Notes under the pieces: model-generated
Databases searched by the model: none
Told to the model about the DNA's origin: nothing
The model's input: only the letters and a program-made list of their open reading frames with translations
Source: Rhodobacter sp.
GTDB taxonomy: Bacteria; Pseudomonadota; Alphaproteobacteria; Rhodobacterales; Rhodobacteraceae
Reading direction: 5' to 3'
Assembly: GCA_027484145.1 (NCBI GenBank)
Contig: JAIXUH010000023.1
Location: forward strand, 60,214-124,213
DNA: 64,000 nucleotides
Made by a program: the position numbers and the translations under genes
Shown here: piece by piece, positions 58,247 to 64,000 of the stretch
How the letters are laid out: every line of letters begins with the position of its first letter
How positions within the stretch are numbered: the stretch's first letter is position 1

Positions 58247-58651
58247 ATGACGGACCGGATGGCCTTGTCGATGTATCGGTCGTTTCTGGGCGCGGTCTTT
58301 TGCATGGCCGCATGTGCGGGGGGTATCATGGCATCAACCGCGCCAGAGGGGTCGGTCACAGTGGCCTGCGCACCGGCCCCCGGACCAGACCTGCCCAGCG
58401 GGTTTGCAGCAGCGTTTTGTGACGTGCTGCGCCACGAACTGGCGTTGAACCGGCCTTCAACGGCACCACAGGCTGATGTCAGCGTTGAACTTGCACGTGC
58501 CGGCGCCTTTTCCATTCGGGCCCGGGTGACGGTGCGACTGGCCAGTGGTGCGGTGCGCCATCAGGACACGTCGCTTTCGGTGCGCGACAGCACTTTGCAG
58601 CCATCGATTGCAAAAGTTCTGGTTTTGCCTGTGCTTAAACTTCTGGAGTGA
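58247..58651 (+). CDS. Small exported or lipoprotein-like hypothetical protein
   Basis: The 134-residue product starts MTDRMALSMYRSFLGAVFCM with a hydrophobic segment and the sequence FCMAACAGG, which resembles a lipobox (MAAC). The rest is a mixed domain with RVTVRLASGAVRHQDTSLSVRD and two further Cys residues. No family is recognised. It lies between two RTX genes; a role in their surface retention is only a guess. A TTG three codons upstream is an alternative start. Confidence 0.5.
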   Translation: MTDRMALSMYRSFLGAVFCMAACAGGIMASTAPEGSVTVACAPAPGPDLPSGFAAAFCDVLRHELALNRPSTAPQADVSVELARAGAFSIRARVTVRLASGAVRHQDTSLSVRDSTLQPSIAKVLVLPVLKLLE

Positions 58652-58799
58652 CAGGTCATGCGATCTGAGACTATAAAAATGCAAATCGTGTAACCACCCC
58701 ATGCATTTACCTGCCATTTGTCTGGGCCGATTCGACATCGGCACGCAGGTCTGCGGGAAACCTTGATATTGAAGCCCTTCGCATAAAGGAAATTGTCCA

Positions 58800-61391
58800 A
58801 TGTGCATGATGTGTTCCGGACTTGCCTATGCCCCAACCTGCTTTTACCCCGAGCCGGTGAAGGGCAGTGTGCCCGGCACCGCGACCTCGCCTTTGCCCCC
58901 CGGGACCATGAACGGGAACGAGGTCGGTGATCACGCCGAATCTACGGCAACGACGGCGGTCCTGACGTTGGGGGTCAGCGAATATGGCACGCTGAGCAGC
59001 AGCACCGATGAGGATTGGTTCAGCGTCAGCCTTGTGGCAGGCCAGACCTATGAATTTCGGATTCTGCGGGTGGGCGATACGCCCCTGACGGACCCGCTGG
59101 TGCGAGTGCGCGACAGCGCGGGCACAATCCTTGGCGAAAACGACGATGCCGGTGCCGGAACCTTCGGCGGGGTGCATGGTCAGTCTTCGCGCCTGATCTT
59201 TACCGCCAACACCACCGGAACCTTCTTTATCGAGGCCGATGCCTTCAGCACCCAAACCGGCACCTACCTTCTGACCGGCGTGCAACAGACGCCCGGCGGA
59301 ATGGTCTATACCATTGACGAAATCGCCGCTCAGTTGACCAACGCGGGCGAGGCGTTCTTTGGTAGCGCCGAAGCGGCGGCGTTCAATGTGGGTGCTGACG
59401 GGCAACTGACCTTTAACGTCAGCGCCCTAACGGCCGAGGGCCAGACACTGGCGCGTGCCGCCTTGCTCACTTGGGGTGATCTTACTGGCATCCAGTTCGT
59501 CGAAACCAATGGTGCCGCCGAAATCACCTTTGACGATTCCGATGCCGGCACCACAGCCTATGCAAATACATCGATCACCGGCACAACGATCAACTCGGCC
59601 ACGGTGATGCTGACCACTGGCTGGCTGGCCGAATTCGGCACGGGTTTCGACAGCTATTCCTATGAGACCTACATCCACGAAATTGGCCATGCCCTTGGTC
59701 TGGGGCATGGCGGCAACTACAACGGAAGTGCCGAATTCGGGACGGACAATTATTACCTGAATGACTCGGTCGCCTATTCGATCATGTCCTACATGAACGC
59801 CATTGGCGATGAATTCCCCGGCCCGAACACCTTTGTCAACGCAGACTTCCGGTTCATGATGACCCCGGTGCTGGCAGACTTTGTTGCCATGGACCGGCTT
59901 TACGGCGGCAGCACCAACACCCGCACCGGCAACACGACCTATGGTTACAACTCCAACACCGGCAACGCGCAGTTGGACAACGCCGTCAACATCGGGTCGG
60001 ACGTGAACTTCATGGTGCACGACAATGGTGGCACAGATACGCTTGATTTCTCGGGCAGTTTCGCCAACCAGACCATCAGCCTTTTGGCGGATACGTTCTC
60101 AAACGTGCTTGGCGGCGTGTTCAACCTGTCAATCTCACGCGCGACCCAGATTGAAAACGCGCGGGGCGGCGGCGGGAACGACAGGATCACTGGCAACGCC
60201 GTCGGGAATGCGCTGATCGGCAATGGCGGCAACGATACGCTGAACGGCGGCGCCGGCAACGACACGATGACGGGCGGCGCGGGCGACGATATGATCTTTG
60301 TGGATTCTGCCGGCGACGTGGTGGTTGAAGGGACAGGCCAAGGCACCGCCGATCGTGTTGTTGCAAGTGTCAACTTTGTGCTCGCAGCCGATGACCAGAT
60401 CGAGCTTTTGACCACCACCAATTCGACGGGCACGACGGCCATCAACCTGACCGGAAACGGCTTTGTCCAGTCGATCACCGGTAATGCCGGGATCAACCGC
60501 CTGTCTGACGGCGGTGGCGCGGGGGCTGACCGGTTGACCGGGCTTGCCGGTAACGACATCTATGTCGTCGGCAACGCGGGCACTCTCATTATTGAAGGCG
60601 CAGGTCAGGGCACCGCTGACCGGGTCGCGGCCAGTGTCAGCTTTGTTCTGGCCGCCGATGACCAGATCGAGCTTTTGACCACCGCCAATTCGACCGATAC
60701 TGCCGCGATCAACCTGACCGGCAACGCATTTGCGCAGGCGATCACCGGCAATGCCGGGGCCAACGTGCTGTCAGATGGTGGCGGCGCGGGCGTGGATACG
60801 CTGACCGGGCTTGGCGGCAACGACACTTATATCGTGCGCAACGCCGGCACGTTGATTGTCGAAAATGCGGGTCAGGGTACCGCCGACCGGGTTGCGGCAG
60901 GGGTGTCCTTCACCTTGGCTGCCGACGACAACATCGAATTGCTGACCACAAGCTCATCTTCGGGCACCACAGCGATTAACCTGACCGGAAACACGCTTGT
61001 GCAGACAGTCACCGGCAACGCCGGGGCCAATGTGCTGGACGGGCGGGGCGGCAACGACACGATGACCGGCGGGGCGGGTGCCGACAGTTTCCAGTTCAGC
61101 ACAGCGCTGGCCGGGAACATCGACGAGATCACCGATTTCAACGTGGCCGCCGATACGATCCGGCTGGAAAACGGGATCTTTACGGCGCTCGTCGCCGGTA
61201 CATTGGCCGCCTCGGCCTTCCGGCTGAATGGCACGGGTCTGGCCGGCGATGCCTCTGACCGGATCATCTATGACTCGGTCACGGGCAACCTGTATTTTGA
61301 CGTAGACGGCACTGGCGCAACCGGCCGGGTGCAGTTCGCGGTGCTGGATGCCGGGCTTGTCCTAACCAACCTCGATTTTCTGGTGTTCTGA
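58800..61391 (+). CDS. Serralysin-like M10 metalloprotease with RTX repeats
   Basis: The 863-residue protein has a PPC-like beta-domain at about 40-160 (DEDWFSVSLVAGQTYEFRIL). An M10 protease domain follows with zinc site HEIGHALGLGH (His293, Glu294, His297, His303) and the Met-turn SIMSYM (Met329, Tyr331). RTX nonapeptides lie at about 455-500, then three LTGN modules and the shared C-terminal domain (LTNLDFLVF). Serralysins are secreted by type I systems and degrade extracellular protein. An AAAGGA site is 9 bases upstream of the ATG. The start MCMMCS is unusual in being Cys- and Met-rich. Confidence 0.88.
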   Translation: MCMMCSGLAYAPTCFYPEPVKGSVPGTATSPLPPGTMNGNEVGDHAESTATTAVLTLGVSEYGTLSSSTDEDWFSVSLVAGQTYEFRILRVGDTPLTDPLVRVRDSAGTILGENDDAGAGTFGGVHGQSSRLIFTANTTGTFFIEADAFSTQTGTYLLTGVQQTPGGMVYTIDEIAAQLTNAGEAFFGSAEAAAFNVGADGQLTFNVSALTAEGQTLARAALLTWGDLTGIQFVETNGAAEITFDDSDAGTTAYANTSITGTTINSATVMLTTGWLAEFGTGFDSYSYETYIHEIGHALGLGHGGNYNGSAEFGTDNYYLNDSVAYSIMSYMNAIGDEFPGPNTFVNADFRFMMTPVLADFVAMDRLYGGSTNTRTGNTTYGYNSNTGNAQLDNAVNIGSDVNFMVHDNGGTDTLDFSGSFANQTISLLADTFSNVLGGVFNLSISRATQIENARGGGGNDRITGNAVGNALIGNGGNDTLNGGAGNDTMTGGAGDDMIFVDSAGDVVVEGTGQGTADRVVASVNFVLAADDQIELLTTTNSTGTTAINLTGNGFVQSITGNAGINRLSDGGGAGADRLTGLAGNDIYVVGNAGTLIIEGAGQGTADRVAASVSFVLAADDQIELLTTANSTDTAAINLTGNAFAQAITGNAGANVLSDGGGAGVDTLTGLGGNDTYIVRNAGTLIVENAGQGTADRVAAGVSFTLAADDNIELLTTSSSSGTTAINLTGNTLVQTVTGNAGANVLDGRGGNDTMTGGAGADSFQFSTALAGNIDEITDFNVAADTIRLENGIFTALVAGTLAASAFRLNGTGLAGDASDRIIYDSVTGNLYFDVDGTGATGRVQFAVLDAGLVLTNLDFLVF

Positions 61392-61397
61392 TCAACG

Positions 61398-61442
61398 GCT
61401 TTGGCGTCTTTGGCATGTGATCCGGGCCAAATACGCCAAAGC
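61398..61442 (+). terminator. Nested hairpin after the serralysin-like gene
   Basis: GCTTTGGCGT (61398-61407) pairs perfectly with ACGCCAAAGC (61433-61442), and an inner TTTGGC/GCCAAA pair (61409-61414, 61426-61431) stacks inside. It begins 7 bp after the stop codon. Confidence 0.6.
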
Positions 61443-61529
61443 GGACCAGACAACTTTGTGTTGACCTGAACGCCGTTTGTGGCGGACCATGACGGCATTT
61501 GGAGCCTATGTCATTACAGGTGTGCCGCC

Positions 61530-64000
61530 ATGCCAGAACCCTTGCCATTTGGAAGCCCGTTTTCTGTTTCGACCCAGAATGCCAACACGCAGACAGCCAG
61601 TTCGACCACACGCTTGGCCGATGGTCGCGTGGTGGTGGTGTGGACAGATGCCGGGCGCAACGCTGGCGACATCATCTATCAGATCCTCTCGCCCAATGGC
61701 GACCTGATCGGCGCGGAACGCACGGCCAATACGGGCACGTCCGGGTTGCAGGGCGCACCGCGCGTTGCCGGGCTGGAAGGCGGCGGCTTTGCCATCGTGT
61801 GGGAGGATTTTGCCGCCGATGGCAGTGGCGACATCCGGTTCCGCCGCTTTGACAGCACCGGTGACGCGCTGGACGCGGCCGATGTCACGGCAACCGCGCT
61901 GACGGTCGGCTATCAGCAGGACCCGACCATTGCCGCGGCTCCGGGCGGCGGCTTTGTCATCGGCTGGAACGAGGGGAACACCGCCGTCACGGGGCTGGGG
62001 TCCAGCACGGCGGCGGTGATCCGGTCCTTTGCGGCCTCTGGCCTGCCAGATGGCGCGGCCGTGCGGATCAGCGGCAGTTTCGGTGGGGACTTTGCCCCCC
62101 AGATTACCTTTACCGATACCGGGACCACGCTGATTGCGGCCTGGGATGACGATGGCGGCCCAACCGTCGCCGCCAATGGAGAGGACGGCATTTATACAGC
62201 AACCTTCTTTTCATCGCTGCCGACGGTGAACCAGACAGGAGGCGGAACGCGGATCGATACCGGAACGTTCCGCGAAGCCAGCCGCAACCCTGACATTGCC
62301 TACAGCCCGACGTTGGGCCGGCTGATCGTGTGGGATGACGTGACAACTGGTTCGAATGGCCGCGATATCTATGTGGATATCAATGGCCTAGGCCCCATGA
62401 TCGTCAACACTACCACCATCAATAACCAAAGCAACGCTTCTGTCGCCGCACTTGCCCTTGGCGGTTTCGTCGTGGTCTGGCAGGATGATGGCGGCACGCT
62501 GGGCGATGTTCGCGCAAGGGTCTTTGACGATCAGGGCGTGCCGACCAGCGCCGATTTCCTGATCACCCCGCCGGGGGCGGCGACCGCAAACACCCAATCC
62601 ACACCGGATGTGGTCGCCCTGCTGGATGGCCGCTTCATGGTGACGTGGACAGACAATTTGGCTGGCGGCATCGAAGGGATGATCTTTGATCCCCGCACGG
62701 GCGCAGTTTCCCTTGTGCATTCCGGAACCGGGCCGGTTTGGCTGCGTGGCACTGACTTTGCCGAAGGGGATACGATCACCGGCGGCGAGGGCAATGACAC
62801 GCTGGAAGGCGGCGGTGGAAACGACACCTTGGGTGGCCGGGACGGCAATGATGTTTCGTATGGCGGCGACGGGGACGACCTTTTCCTTGGCAGCGATAGC
62901 GACGATTCAAGCTTTGGCGGCGATGGGAACGATACTTTCCAGCTTCTGGCCTTCATCTTCTTTGGCTTGCCATATAATCCGGGCGACTTTGATGCTGGGG
63001 CAGGTGCAAATGGCGGCACTGAGGATCGGTTTGACGCCTCGCAGATCGCGCTGGATATCACCGTAGATCTGCAGGCGGGGACCTATACTTATCTTGGTCT
63101 GACGCGGGACATGCTGTTTGTTGAAAATGTCGACACGGGCGGCGGCGCCGACAACATCATCGGCAGTGACGCGGACAACAGCCTGAGCGGTGGCGATGGC
63201 GCTGACAGTATTCTGGGCGGGGTCGGGGACGACTCGTTGTCGGGCGGTGGCGGCAAAGACACCCTGAATGGCGGCACTGGCAACGACACGCTGCAGGGTG
63301 GCATTGGCGATGATCGTTATATCGTCAACGCGCAGGGCGATATCGTGATCGAAGGCGTGGGTGACTCTGGTGTTGATGCTGTGCTGTCCTCGGCCACCTA
63401 TGTTCTGGCGGCCGGGGTGCAGGTGGAACAGCTTCAGACCTCGTCTGCCGCGGGCACCACTGCGATCAACCTGACAGGCAACACCCTCGCGCAGCGGATT
63501 TTCGGTAATGCGGGGGTGAATGTGCTGTCGGATGGCGGCGGTGCGGGCGTGGATACGCTGACCGGGCTTGGCGGCAATGACACTTATATCGTGCGCAACG
63601 CAGGGGCTGTGATTGTCGAAGGCGCGGGGCAGGGCACGGCGGACCGGGTGGCGGCGGGGGTATCCTTCACGCTGGCGGCGGACGACAACATTGAAGTGTT
63701 CACCACAAATTCCTCCACTGGCACGACCGCGATCAACCTGACCGGCAACGCTCTGGCGCAGACGATCACCGGCAATGCGGGGTCCAACGTGCTGGATGGG
63801 CGCGGCGGCAATGACACGATGACCGGGCTTGGCGGGGCCGATGACTTTGTGTTCTCAACAACGCTTGGCGCGGGGAACATTGACCGGATCACGGATTTTG
63901 CCGTGGGGGTGGATGATATCTTGCTGGCCTCCGGGATTTTTACCGCCATCGGTGCCAGCCTCAGCGCCAGCGAGTTCCGCATTGGCGCTGCGGTCGATGC
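61530..64000 (+). CDS. RTX protein with propeller-like N-terminus, cut by window edge
   Basis: From the ATG at 61530 the frame is open to the window edge (823 codons). It starts MPEPLPFGSPFSVSTQNANT and has propeller-like repeats LADGRVVVVWTD, LEGGGFAIVWED, APGGGFVIGWNE, LALGGFVVVWQDD and LLDGRFMVTWTD in residues 30-380. RTX nonapeptides follow at about 415-460 and 540-590, then two LTGN modules. The last residues match the second-type C-terminal domain of the gene at 56512, so only about 40 residues are missing. Confidence 0.85.
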   Translation, partial: MPEPLPFGSPFSVSTQNANTQTASSTTRLADGRVVVVWTDAGRNAGDIIYQILSPNGDLIGAERTANTGTSGLQGAPRVAGLEGGGFAIVWEDFAADGSGDIRFRRFDSTGDALDAADVTATALTVGYQQDPTIAAAPGGGFVIGWNEGNTAVTGLGSSTAAVIRSFAASGLPDGAAVRISGSFGGDFAPQITFTDTGTTLIAAWDDDGGPTVAANGEDGIYTATFFSSLPTVNQTGGGTRIDTGTFREASRNPDIAYSPTLGRLIVWDDVTTGSNGRDIYVDINGLGPMIVNTTTINNQSNASVAALALGGFVVVWQDDGGTLGDVRARVFDDQGVPTSADFLITPPGAATANTQSTPDVVALLDGRFMVTWTDNLAGGIEGMIFDPRTGAVSLVHSGTGPVWLRGTDFAEGDTITGGEGNDTLEGGGGNDTLGGRDGNDVSYGGDGDDLFLGSDSDDSSFGGDGNDTFQLLAFIFFGLPYNPGDFDAGAGANGGTEDRFDASQIALDITVDLQAGTYTYLGLTRDMLFVENVDTGGGADNIIGSDADNSLSGGDGADSILGGVGDDSLSGGGGKDTLNGGTGNDTLQGGIGDDRYIVNAQGDIVIEGVGDSGVDAVLSSATYVLAAGVQVEQLQTSSAAGTTAINLTGNTLAQRIFGNAGVNVLSDGGGAGVDTLTGLGGNDTYIVRNAGAVIVEGAGQGTADRVAAGVSFTLAADDNIEVFTTNSSTGTTAINLTGNALAQTITGNAGSNVLDGRGGNDTMTGLGGADDFVFSTTLGAGNIDRITDFAVGVDDILLASGIFTAIGASLSASEFRIGAAVD

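Larger units (their letters stand above)
47785..64000. repeat. Recurrent LAADD/LTGN module family across six RTX genes
   Basis: A module of about 85-90 residues (roughly 265 bp) recurs two to four times in each RTX gene: D-T-Y-I-x-R-N-A, I-V-E-G-A-G-Q-G-T-A-D-R-V, SFxLAADDxIExxTT, AINLTGNxxxQxITGN, then NVLSDGGG. Copies are close to identical over long stretches between genes, and the C-terminal domains of the genes ending at 54752, 56424 and 61391 share long identical DNA tracts. They act as dispersed direct and inverted repeats. Confidence 0.8.

Overview
The window is a high-GC stretch of an alphaproteobacterial chromosome or large replicon. PcaQ next to pcaDCHG-pcaB, TAT-exported periplasmic proteins, serralysin-type RTX proteins and the general codon style point to a Rhodobacteraceae/Paracoccaceae-like organism; this taxonomic guess is an inference. 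No tRNA, rRNA or CRISPR array was seen. Two open reading frames run off the ends: an MFS transporter at the left and an RTX protein at the right.

Layout. (1) 1-3259: a metal-homeostasis locus. A CsoR/RcnR-type sensor and an MFS exporter diverge from a His-rich secreted protein, a HupE/UreJ-like membrane protein and a membrane-anchored protein, around a C6-T-G6 palindrome. (2) 3301-8894: a gallate-type lower pathway (galB hydratase, VOC extradiol dioxygenase, galC aldolase, galD tautomerase), divergent from a DUF1932 dehydrogenase and a LysR regulator with two DNA-binding domains. (3) 8891-13942: hydroxycinnamate degradation of the cou type (CoA ligase, hydratase, SDR dehydrogenase, amidohydrolase acting as beta-ketoacyl-CoA hydrolase) with a MarR regulator. 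(4) 14003-18509: a GntR regulator with three ATGTATACAT boxes, a LigM/DesA O-demethylase, a fused alpha/beta-hydrolase-LigA protein, LigB and a YciI-like protein. (5) 18576-20457: a SnoaL-like secreted protein, an MBL hydrolase and an HxlR regulator. (6) 20497-31386: an aryl aldehyde dehydrogenase, a coniferyl-alcohol dehydrogenase-like SDR, an outer-membrane channel, a Liv-type ABC importer and an esterase, next to a XylR/DmpR-like regulator that lacks the GAFTGA loop. (7) 31424-39932: pobR/pobA and pcaQ-DCHG-BKACE-pcaB. (8) 40000-47255: a TetR-controlled RND efflux operon with an SDR and an MFS pump. (9) 47785-64000: six RTX genes sharing a mosaic repeat, one of them a serralysin-like metalloprotease, and a small lipoprotein-like gene.

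How it fits together. Regions 2-7 form a lignin-monomer catabolic island. p-Coumarate/ferulate and coniferyl alcohol would be taken up and shortened to 4-hydroxybenzoate or vanillate. PobA and LigM would then give protocatechuate, which the pca genes cleave by the 3,4 route. A BKACE enzyme sits where a 3-oxoadipate CoA-transferase might be expected. In parallel, LigAB plus GalBCD make a 4,5-type route, but the LigC dehydrogenase and LigI lactonase needed for protocatechuate 4,5-cleavage are absent from the window. This fits gallate or 3-O-methylgallate (syringyl units) as the ring-cleavage substrate. The alpha/beta-hydrolase fused to LigA could then be the methylesterase for the ring-cleavage product. 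The fusion, the double-HTH LysR, the GAFTGA-less regulator and the BKACE insertion are the most unusual items.
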